A DNA stretch of 42,529 nucleotides, taken from the IMG/VR virus record IMGVR_UViG_3300025872_000106, positions 1-42,529 of that record, one strand, 5' to 3'. Under the pieces are notes generated by a model. The model was not told where the DNA came from and did not search any database. It saw only the letters and a list, made by a program, of their open reading frames with translations. Positions within the stretch are counted from its first letter, which is position 1. Each line of letters begins with the position of its first letter. The position numbers and the translations under genes are program-made. Source of the DNA: a virus. Of the stretch, positions 12,296 to 21,165 are shown one piece after another.

Positions 12296-12519
12296 CGGAT
12301 ATCAGGAAAATATCTGTTGGTGCTGAGTATAAGAATGCCATGCACTATATCGTAGGTCAGAAGGTGCTTGGTGAAACCTATGAGATCTACCATATCAAAC
12401 ACAATCAGGACAGCGATTCCTTATTGGTGTACATTATAAATGAAAAAAACGAGGTACTTTTGTGGAAGGAATTCCGACAATCAGTACCTGTATCAATTGA
12501 ATTCAATATAAATTACTAA
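12292..12519 (+). CDS. Small hypothetical protein (75 aa)
   Basis: The product starts MTDIRKISVGAEYKNAMHYI and alternates short strands (EIYHIKHNQDSDSLLVYIIN, VLLWKEFRQSVPVSIEFNIN), so it is probably a small beta sheet. It overlaps the fibre stop by 4 nt and the next start by 1 nt (TAATG), so it is co-translated. No family is recognised with confidence, but similar short proteins sit between fibre and packaging genes in related phages as I remember them. Confidence 0.65.
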   Translation: MTDIRKISVGAEYKNAMHYIVGQKVLGETYEIYHIKHNQDSDSLLVYIINEKNEVLLWKEFRQSVPVSIEFNINY

Positions 12520-13106
12520 TGCGGTCACCCTTCCATTTCATAGCAAAGCCGCTGAAAGGGAAAAGATACGACAACACAAAGGAAATAGGCGGCATTGAGC
12601 TGATAATCAGCACCTCTGAGGAGGATCATAAGTTTTCAAATAGGTTCGCCGAGGTGGTCAGCACCCCTCTTTGGTATAAGGGACCTATTGAGCCGGGCGA
12701 TATCCTGCTCGTTCACCACAACGTCTTCAAGTTCTATAATGACATGAAGGGCCGCCGTAAGAGCGGAAGGAGCTACCTTAAGGAGGATGAGTTCCTGATA
12801 GACTCCGAACAGTTCTTTATGTACAAGAAGGATGGCAAGTGGAACGCCTACGACAGGTACTGCTTTGTCAGGCCTATCCCCGCCATCGACTACTACGTCA
12901 AGAAGCCGTTCACCTACGAGCCCCTGATGGGGGAGATGGTGTACCCTAACGAGTACCTGACCAATCAAGGCATAAAGTGCGGAGATAAGGTATGCTATAC
13001 TCCGGACTGCGAGTATGAGTTCGTTGTGGACGGGGAGAAGATGTACCGAATATACGACCATCAGATAACAATCAAACTCAACGAAGATGAACTTCCTAGT
13101 ATTTGA
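12519..13106 (+). CDS. Probable tandem GroES-like barrel protein (195 aa)
   Basis: The first half follows the GroES pattern: an initial strand FIAKPLKG, a loop with KEIGGIELIIS resembling the GroEL-binding mobile loop (x-x-GGI-x-L), then AEVVSTP and IEPGDILLVHH (the V-G-D-x-V strand). Residues 100-120 (FMYKKDGKWNAYDRYCFVRP) would close the barrel after a long insert. The second half repeats GEMVYPN, GIKCGDKVCYTP, EYEFVVDGEKMYRIYDHQI, a second G-E-V...G-D-x-V-like set without a mobile loop. With phage GroEL/GroES encoded upstream, it may be an accessory lid. The fold call is by eye; it overlaps the next gene by 20 nt. Confidence 0.5.
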   Translation: MRSPFHFIAKPLKGKRYDNTKEIGGIELIISTSEEDHKFSNRFAEVVSTPLWYKGPIEPGDILLVHHNVFKFYNDMKGRRKSGRSYLKEDEFLIDSEQFFMYKKDGKWNAYDRYCFVRPIPAIDYYVKKPFTYEPLMGEMVYPNEYLTNQGIKCGDKVCYTPDCEYEFVVDGEKMYRIYDHQITIKLNEDELPSI

Positions 13107-13557
13107 CGACGTACTCAAGGACCCCAAGTCCTATGTAGAGCAGGTCCTGAAGGGTGACTTTGACGACGTGCAGGACGGGTCGCAGACCTTTCGAGGCATT
13201 CAGGCTCGTGATGATGATGAATTTTCGGAATTCATTAAAATGTTTTTTCCTGATTATAAAATCAATTTTAATTTTATTCGTAAATCGCCATTAAATCAGC
13301 TTGAGCCGAACTTCATACACAGCGATGAGATGATGGGAGACATCACCGTCATCCTGTATTTGAACGAGGTTCACCCGAATGAGGACGGAACAACCATATA
13401 CGACAGCTCAAACAAGCCTGTATGCAGGGTCTACGCAAAGTTCAACCGTATGCTCGCCTTCGATTCAGATATGCTTCACTCAAGAAACATATTCGAGAAC
13501 TTTGGCGAGGGGGACTCTTCGCGTCTTATACAGGTAATTTTCTTAAAAGAGAAGTGA
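13087..13557 (+). CDS. 2OG-Fe(II) oxygenase (prolyl-4-hydroxylase-like)
   Basis: A 156-aa protein with the complete iron and 2-oxoglutarate site: H78-S-D80 (NFIHSDEMMGD), H131 (DMLHSRN) and R146 (SSRLIQVIF) in the expected order on a double-stranded beta-helix core (ITVILYLN, RMLAFDSDML). Such enzymes hydroxylate proteins or nucleic acids with O2 and 2-oxoglutarate. Phages often carry one next to packaging or structural genes, so a virion protein or DNA base is the likely substrate, but nothing here identifies it. It is translationally coupled to both neighbours (20-nt and 1-nt overlaps). Confidence 0.85.
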   Translation: MNFLVFDDVLKDPKSYVEQVLKGDFDDVQDGSQTFRGIQARDDDEFSEFIKMFFPDYKINFNFIRKSPLNQLEPNFIHSDEMMGDITVILYLNEVHPNEDGTTIYDSSNKPVCRVYAKFNRMLAFDSDMLHSRNIFENFGEGDSSRLIQVIFLKEK

Positions 13558-13838
13558 TGGACAGCAAGGAGATACGCATGAGGATCATCGCCGCGGGCGA
13601 ACTAGCCGTAGAACAGCTCATCAAGGTGGCCAAGGAAGACATCATCAAGCCTGACCCCGAGGATGAGTTGGCTGCTGACAGGCTTAAAAATGCTGCGGCA
13701 ACAAAGAAATTAGCGATATTTGACGCATTGGAGATCCTGAGCCGTATAGAATCGGAGCGGGAGAACCTAGAATCCTCCGAAAGAGGCGAGAGTAAAGTAG
13801 AAACAAAGCAAGGTTTTGCGGAAAGACGTTCAAGATAA
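13557..13838 (+). CDS. Probable small terminase subunit or packaging accessory
   Basis: I choose ATG 13557 (MDSKEIRMRIIAAGELAVEQ, 93 aa), which overlaps the previous stop; the longer frame from 13422 lies inside the oxygenase gene. The protein is helical and charged, with a central AADRLKNAAATKKLAIFDAL and a basic end. It lies directly before and overlaps (23 nt) the large terminase, the usual place of the small subunit, which recognises DNA. No helix-turn-helix is obvious, so the assignment is mainly positional. Confidence 0.5.
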   Translation: MDSKEIRMRIIAAGELAVEQLIKVAKEDIIKPDPEDELAADRLKNAAATKKLAIFDALEILSRIESERENLESSERGESKVETKQGFAERRSR

Positions 13839-16065
13839 CGTACTTTATAGGGAGGTTCCCAACCATATCCCTAACGGAACCATAAAGTCTAGGAACAAGA
13901 GCAAGTCTTGGACCTATGGCTACCACGAAAAGTATGACGTGGTGGTAATCTCTAAGAGCGGGGAGATAGGTGATGTGGTAAACATCTCAGGACTGAACAT
14001 AGCACTGCCTCCTACACCATCAAGCTGCTATAAAAGGGGCAACAAACCTAGCGAGCAGTATTGGGAGAGGCATGATATACCGAAGGAATTGGATAAAATT
14101 CAGTCCATATTCCAATGGAACGAGAAACCTACAGAGTTTAAGGCTAAGTGGGTCGACTACATAGAGCAAGAATTCGACTACAGGGAGCAGGGCTTTTGGT
14201 TTATGAACAACGGAAGGCCCTGTTACATTACAGGGTCCCACTACATGTACCTACAATGGTCGAGTATTGACGTAGGATATCCTGACTATAGGGAGGCAAA
14301 CCGCATCTTCTTCATCTTTTGGGAGGCCTGTAAGGCAGACCCTAGGTCTTTTGGCATGGTCTACCTCAAAATACGTCGATCAGGCTTCTCTTTTATGGCC
14401 TCATCCGAGTGTGTGAACGTGGGAACCCTTGCAAGGGACTCCCGTGTGGGCATATTATCTAAGACGGGGGCCGATGCCAAGAAGATGTTCACCGACAAGG
14501 TGGTGCCAATCAACAACAAGCTACCCTTTTTCTTCAGGCCTATCATGGATGGTATGGATAAACCCAAGACCGAGCTAGCTTTTCGGGTTCCTGCCTCCAA
14601 AATCACCAAGAAAAACATGTACGAGGCCTCGGATGAGTTCATCGAGGGCTTGGATACGACCATCGATTGGAAGAATACCGAGGAAAACTCGTATGACGGA
14701 GAGAAACTACTGCTCTTGGCTCATGACGAGTCAGGAAAGTGGGTCAATCCGAACAATATCCTCAACAGTTGGCGTGTAACCAAGACCTGTCTGAGGTTGG
14801 GTAGCAAGATTATCGGCAAGTGTATGATGGGTTCGACCTCTAACGCCCTGAGCAAGGGTGGTGGTAACTTCAAAAAGCTCTACGAGGACTCTGTCATCAG
14901 GGACCGCAACGCCAATGGTCAGACCAAGAGCGGACTCTACGCACTCTTCATCCCGATGGAGTGGAATATGGAGGGATTCATCGACAGGTATGGGATGCCT
15001 GTGCTTAGGAAGCCCAAGGATCCTATTGCAGGGGTGGACGGGGAGTGGATTTCCAACGGTGCTATCGATTATTGGGAGGCCGAGGTAGATTCCTTGAAGA
15101 ACGACTCGGACGCCTTGAACGAATTCTACCGTCAGTTCCCAAGGACGGAGTCTCATGCGTTCAGGGACGAGAGTAAGCAGGCTCTTTTTAACCTGACCAA
15201 GATATATCAGCAGATAGACTATAACGACTCCATGATAAAGGACCACTACCTGACTAGGGGTTCATTCTCATGGAGGGATGGGATACGGGATAGCCAAGTA
15301 ATTTGGACGCCTGACCCGAGGGGTAGGTTCCTAGTGAGTTGGCTTCCTAGTAAAAACCTTCAGAACAGGGTCTATGAGAGGAATGGAACCAAGCACCCCG
15401 GGAATGATCACATGGGATCCTTTGGTTGCGACTCCTATGACATATCAGCGGTGGTAGGAGGGAGGGGTTCAAACGGATCTTTGCATGGGATGACCAAGTT
15501 CCACATGGAGGAGGGTCCGGTGAATGAGTTCTTCCTAGAGTACATAGCACGACCACAGACGGCTGAGATATTCTTCGAGGAGGTGTTGATGGCCTGCGTG
15601 TTTTACGGAATGCCCATCTTAGTTGAGAACAACAAACCTAGGCTGTTATACCACTTTAAGAACAGGGGGTATAGGAGCTTCTGCCTGAACAGGCCCGACA
15701 AACCCTATGCGAAGCTGTCAAAGACCGAGCGTGAGTTAGGTGGTATACCGAACTCTTCAGAGGACGTCAAGCAGTCTCATGCCTCGGCTATCGAGTCATA
15801 CATAGAGAAGTATGTAGGCTTGGATTTCACGGGGGCCTATCGTGACCCTGACGAGATGGGCACGATGCCTTTCACTAGGACGCTTGAGGATTGGGCTAAG
15901 TTTGATATCTCGGACCGGACCAAGTTCGACGCCTGTATCAGCTCGGGTCTAGCCATCATGGCTAATCAGAAGCATCTGTATCAGCCTGAGAAAAAAGAAT
16001 CCAAAATTAGTATTAACTTCGCAAGATACCGAAATGACGGCACAACTAGCGAACTGATTACATGA
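13816..16065 (+). CDS. terL: Terminase large subunit (packaging ATPase-nuclease)
   Basis: A 749-aa protein opening at TTG 13816; the first in-frame ATG lies well inside the conserved part, so a non-ATG start is likely. The ATPase shows a deviant Walker A, K185-I-R-R-S-G-F-S192, with lysine at the front as in lambda gpA, and a Walker B LLLLAHDE (D304, E305). A ResIII-like coupling region follows. The nuclease domain begins near GCDSYD (D539) and includes PILVENN and a late QSHASAIESYIE segment. It translocates DNA into the prohead and cuts it. It is larger than most terminases because of extra N-terminal sequence. It overlaps the portal gene by 4 nt. Confidence 0.85.
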   Translation: MRKDVQDNVLYREVPNHIPNGTIKSRNKSKSWTYGYHEKYDVVVISKSGEIGDVVNISGLNIALPPTPSSCYKRGNKPSEQYWERHDIPKELDKIQSIFQWNEKPTEFKAKWVDYIEQEFDYREQGFWFMNNGRPCYITGSHYMYLQWSSIDVGYPDYREANRIFFIFWEACKADPRSFGMVYLKIRRSGFSFMASSECVNVGTLARDSRVGILSKTGADAKKMFTDKVVPINNKLPFFFRPIMDGMDKPKTELAFRVPASKITKKNMYEASDEFIEGLDTTIDWKNTEENSYDGEKLLLLAHDESGKWVNPNNILNSWRVTKTCLRLGSKIIGKCMMGSTSNALSKGGGNFKKLYEDSVIRDRNANGQTKSGLYALFIPMEWNMEGFIDRYGMPVLRKPKDPIAGVDGEWISNGAIDYWEAEVDSLKNDSDALNEFYRQFPRTESHAFRDESKQALFNLTKIYQQIDYNDSMIKDHYLTRGSFSWRDGIRDSQVIWTPDPRGRFLVSWLPSKNLQNRVYERNGTKHPGNDHMGSFGCDSYDISAVVGGRGSNGSLHGMTKFHMEEGPVNEFFLEYIARPQTAEIFFEEVLMACVFYGMPILVENNKPRLLYHFKNRGYRSFCLNRPDKPYAKLSKTERELGGIPNSSEDVKQSHASAIESYIEKYVGLDFTGAYRDPDEMGTMPFTRTLEDWAKFDISDRTKFDACISSGLAIMANQKHLYQPEKKESKISINFARYRNDGTTSELIT

Positions 16066-18497
16066 AGGATATAGAAGTAAACATATCTGCCACGGCCTTT
16101 CCAAGCCAAATGGCTTCAGATGCCGAGAAGGCGTCCGAGGAGTTCGGATTAAGGGTCGGTCAGGCCATACAATATGAATGGTTCAGAAGGGACGGTTCGT
16201 CTTGCAGGTACTACACGCAGTGGCGCGACTTCCATAGGCTCAGACTATATGCACGTGGCGAGCAGCCTATTGCAAAATATAAAAATGAGTTAGCTATTGA
16301 CGGTGACCTTTCCTATTTGAACATAGATTGGACTCCTGTTCCTATCCTTCCGAAGTTTGTTGATATTGTTGTCAACGGGATGTCGGATCGTCTCTTCAAA
16401 GTAAAGGCATATGCTCAGGACGCTATGTCGCAGGCTAAGAGGAACAAGTATCAGGATATGATTCAAGGACAGATGGTTGCAAAGCCAATCCTTGAGAAGG
16501 TACAAGAGCTTACGGGTGCGGACCCGTTCATGATGGATCCTGAGAAGCTTCCCGAAACAGATGAGGAGTTGAGCCTATACATGCAACTCAACTATAAGCC
16601 TGCTATCGAGATTGCAGAAGAGGAGGCCATCAATACCATACTTGACGAGAATAAGTACGAGGATATAAGCAGGCGTTTATATTATGATATGACCGTGTTG
16701 GGCATTTCAATCGCCAAGCATGAGTTCCTTTTGGGATCAGGAGTAAAGGTGTCTTACGTGGACCCTGCGAATGTGGTTTATAGCTACACAGAAGATCCCT
16801 ACTTCAAGGATTGTTTCTATTGGGGTGAAATCAAAACAGTTCCGATGACGGAGCTTTTGAAGATTGACCCTACCCTGACAAGGGAAGACTTGGAAGAGAT
16901 TTCAAAGCACAGTCAGTCTTGGTACGACTACTATAACGTGGCTAGGTTCTATGAGAACAGCTTGTTCTATAGGGATACTTGCACATTGATGTATTTCAAT
17001 TACAAGACCACCAAGAAGATAGTATACAAGAAGAAGATCCTTGAAAACGGAGCTACTAGGGTTATTGAAAAGGATGACCGCTTCAATCCTCCTGCCGAGA
17101 TGATGGAGGAGGGTAGTTTCGAGAAGATAGAGAAGACTATCGACGTTTGGTATGAGGGTGTGATGGTTATGGGAACCAACTATCTTCTCAAGTGGCAGAT
17201 GTCAGAGAACATGGTCCGACCTAAGTCTGCATCTCAGCATGCCATACCAAACTACGTGGCCTGTGCGCCTCGTATGTACAAGGGTGTAATCGAGTCATTG
17301 GTCCGTAGGATGATTCCTTTCACCGACCTGATTCAGTTAACGCACTTGAAACTTCAGCAGGTCATCGCTCGTGTCGTACCTGACGGAGTATTCATCGATG
17401 CCGATGGTCTTAACGAGGTAGACCTTGGAACGGGAAGCGCCTACAATCCTGAGGACGCACTCCGACTTTACTTCCAAACAGGTAGCGTCATCGGTCGTAG
17501 TTATACGCAGGACGGAGAGTTCAACAACGCACGTGTTCCAATCACTCAGTTGACGTCCAACTCAGGAGCCGCGAAGACTCAGATGTTGATTGCTAACTAC
17601 AACCACTACATGGACATGCTACGTGCTGTGACAGGACTGAACGAGGCTCGTGACGGATCGACCCCTGACCCTAACTCATTGGTCGGCCTTCAGAAGCTAG
17701 CGGCATTGAATTCAAACACAGCAACGCGTCACATCTTGGAATCAGGCCTATTCATTTATAGGTCACTAGCCGAGGCACTGACATACCGAGTGGCTGACAT
17801 ATTAGAATACTCTGACTTCAAGGATGATTTTGTAAACAAGATTGGTAAGTACAACGTGTCGATTCTCAATGAGATTTCCGACCTGTACATATACGACTTT
17901 GGCATATTCGTGGAGGTGGCCCCTGACGAAGAGCAGAAGGCTCAGCTAGAGGCTAACATTCAGATGGCCCTGTCAAAGGGAGATATCAACCTTGAGGATG
18001 CTATCGACATCCGTGAGATAAAGAACCTTAAGCTAGCCAATCAGCTCCTGAAGTTAAAGCGTGTCAAGAAGATGGAACGCGAGGAGAAGATGGAGATGCA
18101 AAAACAGGCGATGATGTCTCAGCAGCAACTTCAATCCCAACAGCTCGCTGCTCAGGCTGCCGTCCAAAAGATTCAGCTAGAGACTCAGTCGAAAATGCAA
18201 ATCAAGCAGGCGGAGGTCGCCTTTGATATAGAGAGACTTAAAAACGAGGCTCAGTTAAAATCTCAGTTGATGGCTGAGGAGTTCCAATACAATATCCAAC
18301 TCAGTCAGATGGAGGTAGGAGCCTTGAGTGAAAGAGAGATGAAGAAAGAAAAAGAAAAGGCCAAGCGAATAAGCATTCAGAATACTCAGCAGTCTACGCT
18401 CATCAATCAGCGTAAGAACAATCTCCCTCCTATCAATTTTGAATCCAACGAGGACAGTTTGGATGGCTTTGACTTGGCTGAATTCTCACCACGATAA
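16062..18497 (+). CDS. Portal protein
   Basis: An 811-aa protein starting MKDIEVNISATAFPSQMASD directly after the terminase (4-nt overlap). The first 700 residues have the mixed alpha/beta layout of portals: WRDFHRLRLYARGEQPIAKY, a helical stem region, and a core with SRRLYYDMTVLGISIAKHE and VSYVDPANVVYSYTEDPY, a pattern typical of portals that load onto the membrane-facing vertex. The last 110 residues are Gln/Lys-rich (MMSQQQLQSQQLAAQAAVQK), probably a long coiled coil or barrel extension reaching into the capsid. It forms the dodecameric channel for DNA. The identification is by position, length and pattern. Confidence 0.8.
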   Translation: MKDIEVNISATAFPSQMASDAEKASEEFGLRVGQAIQYEWFRRDGSSCRYYTQWRDFHRLRLYARGEQPIAKYKNELAIDGDLSYLNIDWTPVPILPKFVDIVVNGMSDRLFKVKAYAQDAMSQAKRNKYQDMIQGQMVAKPILEKVQELTGADPFMMDPEKLPETDEELSLYMQLNYKPAIEIAEEEAINTILDENKYEDISRRLYYDMTVLGISIAKHEFLLGSGVKVSYVDPANVVYSYTEDPYFKDCFYWGEIKTVPMTELLKIDPTLTREDLEEISKHSQSWYDYYNVARFYENSLFYRDTCTLMYFNYKTTKKIVYKKKILENGATRVIEKDDRFNPPAEMMEEGSFEKIEKTIDVWYEGVMVMGTNYLLKWQMSENMVRPKSASQHAIPNYVACAPRMYKGVIESLVRRMIPFTDLIQLTHLKLQQVIARVVPDGVFIDADGLNEVDLGTGSAYNPEDALRLYFQTGSVIGRSYTQDGEFNNARVPITQLTSNSGAAKTQMLIANYNHYMDMLRAVTGLNEARDGSTPDPNSLVGLQKLAALNSNTATRHILESGLFIYRSLAEALTYRVADILEYSDFKDDFVNKIGKYNVSILNEISDLYIYDFGIFVEVAPDEEQKAQLEANIQMALSKGDINLEDAIDIREIKNLKLANQLLKLKRVKKMEREEKMEMQKQAMMSQQQLQSQQLAAQAAVQKIQLETQSKMQIKQAEVAFDIERLKNEAQLKSQLMAEEFQYNIQLSQMEVGALSEREMKKEKEKAKRISIQNTQQSTLINQRKNNLPPINFESNEDSLDGFDLAEFSPR

Positions 18498-18506
18498 TAA
18501 ATTATA

Positions 18507-18514
18507 TATATTCG
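18507..18514 (+). promoter_or_regulatory. Putative -7 element, one mismatch (TATATTCG)
   Basis: TATATTCG lies 21 nt before the ATG at 18536 in an A/T-rich gap after the portal gene. It differs from TAnnTTTG at one base. It could boost expression of scaffold and capsid. Confidence 0.4.
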
Positions 18515-18535
18515 CACTAATTAAAATATAATGAT

Positions 18536-19636
18536 ATGGAAATTGTAAAGGTTAAATTATTGGATGATGTTGAACCAAAGGGTGTAGCCGAAACGGAAAA
18601 AGCCCTTTTGGAGAAGCATGAATCCGAACAGAAGGCTGCTGAGATAGTTGAAAACAACATTCCTGAGCCTATTACGAATGAAGGGTCCGAGCCTGCAAGG
18701 CCCGAACTCAATGAGGATGACGTTCTTTCATATATCAAAAACAGGTACAACAAAGAGATAAACTCTTTTGATGAACTTATTTCGGAGCGTAATAGGACAG
18801 AAGAACTGCCCGAAGACGTTGCTGAATATCTAAAATACAAGAAGGAGACAGGAAGGGGATTTGACGATTTCCTCAAGTTGAGGGAAGACTACGAGTCGAT
18901 GGAACCTGATAATCTTCTTCGGGAATACCTTTCGGCTACACAGGAAGGACTCGACATGGATGATATCGAGATGATGATGTCGGATTATCAGTACGACGAA
19001 GACCTCGACGACGACAGTCGGATCAAGAAGGTGAAAATCGAAAGGAAAAAGGCGATTGCGGAGGCGAAGAAATACTTCAATTCTCAGAAGGAGAAATACA
19101 AGGTGCCACTTGAGTCAAGTCCGGCGTCTATCTCCAAGGAAGAGAAGGAGGAGATTGAAGCTTATCGTAAGTACCTTAATGAGTCAAAGACTATCGAGGA
19201 GGAGAACAATCGTAAGCGAGGATGGTTCGAAAAGAAGACTGATGAGGTCTTCAACAATGGGTTCAAAGGTTTTGAATTCAATGTCAACGACCGAAAGCTT
19301 ACGTTCAATCCCGGCGATGCCGCTGAATTGAAAAAGGCCCAATCGAATCCTATGAACTTCATTGGTAAGTTCTTGGATGAGAATGGCCTTATCAAGGACG
19401 CAGAAGGCTATCACAAGTCTTTGTCTGTTGCAATGAATCCCGAAAAGTTCGCTAGGTTCTTCTACGAACAAGGGATGGCTGACGCAACCGATGACCTTAT
19501 GCGTAAGACTAAGAATATAAACATGTCAGAGCGTAGGGCACCTGAGGTGGCTAGGCAAACTGACGGCGTTCAGGTTAGGGCGGTGAACCCTGACTCCGGC
19601 AGGAACCTTAAAATCCGCAGTAACAAAAACAGATAA
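18536..19636 (+). CDS. Scaffolding protein candidate
   Basis: A 366-aa very charged protein, strongly acidic in the first half (LNEDDVLSYIKNRYNKEINS, DMDDIEMMMSDYQYDEDLDD) and basic/helical in the second, ending KIRSNKNR. It contains long predicted helices and no catalytic motif. It sits between portal and major capsid, the standard place of the scaffold, which assembles inside the prohead and is then removed. The C-terminal basic helix-turn-like segment would bind the capsid shell. Identification is by composition and position. Confidence 0.72.
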   Translation: MEIVKVKLLDDVEPKGVAETEKALLEKHESEQKAAEIVENNIPEPITNEGSEPARPELNEDDVLSYIKNRYNKEINSFDELISERNRTEELPEDVAEYLKYKKETGRGFDDFLKLREDYESMEPDNLLREYLSATQEGLDMDDIEMMMSDYQYDEDLDDDSRIKKVKIERKKAIAEAKKYFNSQKEKYKVPLESSPASISKEEKEEIEAYRKYLNESKTIEEENNRKRGWFEKKTDEVFNNGFKGFEFNVNDRKLTFNPGDAAELKKAQSNPMNFIGKFLDENGLIKDAEGYHKSLSVAMNPEKFARFFYEQGMADATDDLMRKTKNINMSERRAPEVARQTDGVQVRAVNPDSGRNLKIRSNKNR

Positions 19637-19648
19637 TAATTATTAACA

Positions 19649-21085
19649 ATGGCACTTTTAGGCACACCAACATTTGCGATTACGCCTCAACCTACACAAG
19701 GCGCAGCGCTTCCCGGAAGTTACATCGCTTCCAACCAATTCAACTTCCTTACTCAGTATCTTCCTGATACCTATGAGAAGGAATTCGAGCGTTACGGAAA
19801 CCGTACCGTAGCTTCCTTCCTTCGTATGGTTGGAGCTGAACTTCCTTCAAACTCTGACTCCATCAAGTGGGCAGAACAGGGACGTCTCCACATCAAATAC
19901 ACCAATTGTACCGCAGCCGCTGCTACAACGGGTGGTTTCACACTGAGCATCGGCGATACCGGAGTAACGGGAGCTAACGTAGCTATCCGTGTAGGTCAGA
20001 CCGTTTTGGTTCAGAACAACACTTCAGGTGTAACCAACAAGGGCGTAGTTACGGCTATCACCACCGCTACCCCTCCTGTTGCGACAATCGCATGTTACGA
20101 TGCAGTTGTCATCGCCAACACCAACGTGTGTACCATGTTTGTTTATGGTTCTGAATTCCGCAAGGGCACTCAGAGCATGACCAACACCTTGGAGGCTAAC
20201 GACACCTTCTACAGCAACAACCCAATCATCATCAAGGAAACCTACACCGTAAACGGTTCTGACATGGCTCAGATCGGTTGGGTAGAGGTTACCACCGAGA
20301 ATGGTGCTACGGGTTACCTGTGGTATCTTAAGTCAGAGCATGAGACCCGTCTCCGTTTCGAAGACTACCTCGAGACCGCAATGCTTGAAGCTATCCCTGC
20401 AACCAACGCCAACGCGGGCAGTGCTAGTGCAGCAGGTCTTAACGGTTCTGAGGGTGTATTCCATGCCGTCAACAGCCGTGGTAACGTATGGGGTGGAGCT
20501 ATCCCTGCGACCCTCGCAGAGTGGGATACCATCGTAGCTCGCTTGGACCGTCAGGGTGCAATCGAAGAGAACGCCGTATTCGTAAACCGCGACCTGAGCT
20601 TCGCTATCGACAACATGTTGGCTACCTTGAACGGTTACGTTGCAGCGGGTACCGCATCTCAGTCGGCCTCCTTCGGTCTGTTCGACAACGATGTTCAGAT
20701 GGCCCTCAACCTCGGATTCACAGGCTTCCGTCGTGGCTATGACTTCTACAAGTCTGATTGGAAGTACCTGAACGATCCTAGCTTGCGTGGAGCATTGAAC
20801 ACAACCGCCGCTACCGCTGCGGGTACCATTACGGGCCTGTTGGTTCCTGCGGGTTCTACCACGGTATACGACCAAATCATGGGCAAGAACGCCAAGCGTC
20901 CTTTCCTGCACGTTCGTTACCGCGCTTCTGAGGCTGAAGATCGTCGTTACAAGACATGGATCACAGGTTCTGCAGGTGGAGCTTCCACTTCTGACCTCGA
21001 CGCTATGTCCGTCAACTTCCTCTCCGAGCGTTGTGTCTGCGTCCTTGGCGCTAACAACTTCGTTCTGTTCCGCTACGGAGCGTAA
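19649..21085 (+). CDS. Major capsid protein
   Basis: A 478-aa protein, MALLGTPTFAITPQPTQGAA, with balanced composition and C-biased codons (many AAC, TTC, GGT/C, CGT), as expected for the most highly expressed gene. Segments such as FLTQYLPDTYEKEFERYGNR, EFRKGTQSMTNTLEANDTFY and GGAIPATLAEWDTIVARLDR resemble capsid subunits of podovirus-like and crAss-like phages as I remember them. It follows the scaffold and is followed by a strong terminator, a frequent arrangement for capsid genes. The HK97 fold is presumed, not shown. Confidence 0.8.
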   Translation: MALLGTPTFAITPQPTQGAALPGSYIASNQFNFLTQYLPDTYEKEFERYGNRTVASFLRMVGAELPSNSDSIKWAEQGRLHIKYTNCTAAAATTGGFTLSIGDTGVTGANVAIRVGQTVLVQNNTSGVTNKGVVTAITTATPPVATIACYDAVVIANTNVCTMFVYGSEFRKGTQSMTNTLEANDTFYSNNPIIIKETYTVNGSDMAQIGWVEVTTENGATGYLWYLKSEHETRLRFEDYLETAMLEAIPATNANAGSASAAGLNGSEGVFHAVNSRGNVWGGAIPATLAEWDTIVARLDRQGAIEENAVFVNRDLSFAIDNMLATLNGYVAAGTASQSASFGLFDNDVQMALNLGFTGFRRGYDFYKSDWKYLNDPSLRGALNTTAATAAGTITGLLVPAGSTTVYDQIMGKNAKRPFLHVRYRASEAEDRRYKTWITGSAGGASTSDLDAMSVNFLSERCVCVLGANNFVLFRYGA

Positions 21086-21098
21086 TCAATGACAATAT

Positions 21099-21136
21099 GG
21101 GTGAGGGTGTACTTTCAGTACATCCTCCCCTTATTA
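21099..21136 (+). terminator. Terminator after the major capsid gene
   Basis: A long stem pairs GGTGAGGGTGTACT (from 21100) with AGTACATCCTCCCC (21117-21130) around a 3-nt loop, with one mismatch, followed by TTATTATTAT. It would end or attenuate transcription of the capsid operon. Confidence 0.7.
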
Positions 21137-21165
21137 TTATCTAACAATTCAAATACACTAAAATC

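Noticed and set aside
20333-20911. A 192-codon leftward frame opposite the capsid gene
   Set aside because: Shadow of the codon-biased major capsid gene; no start signal or domain.
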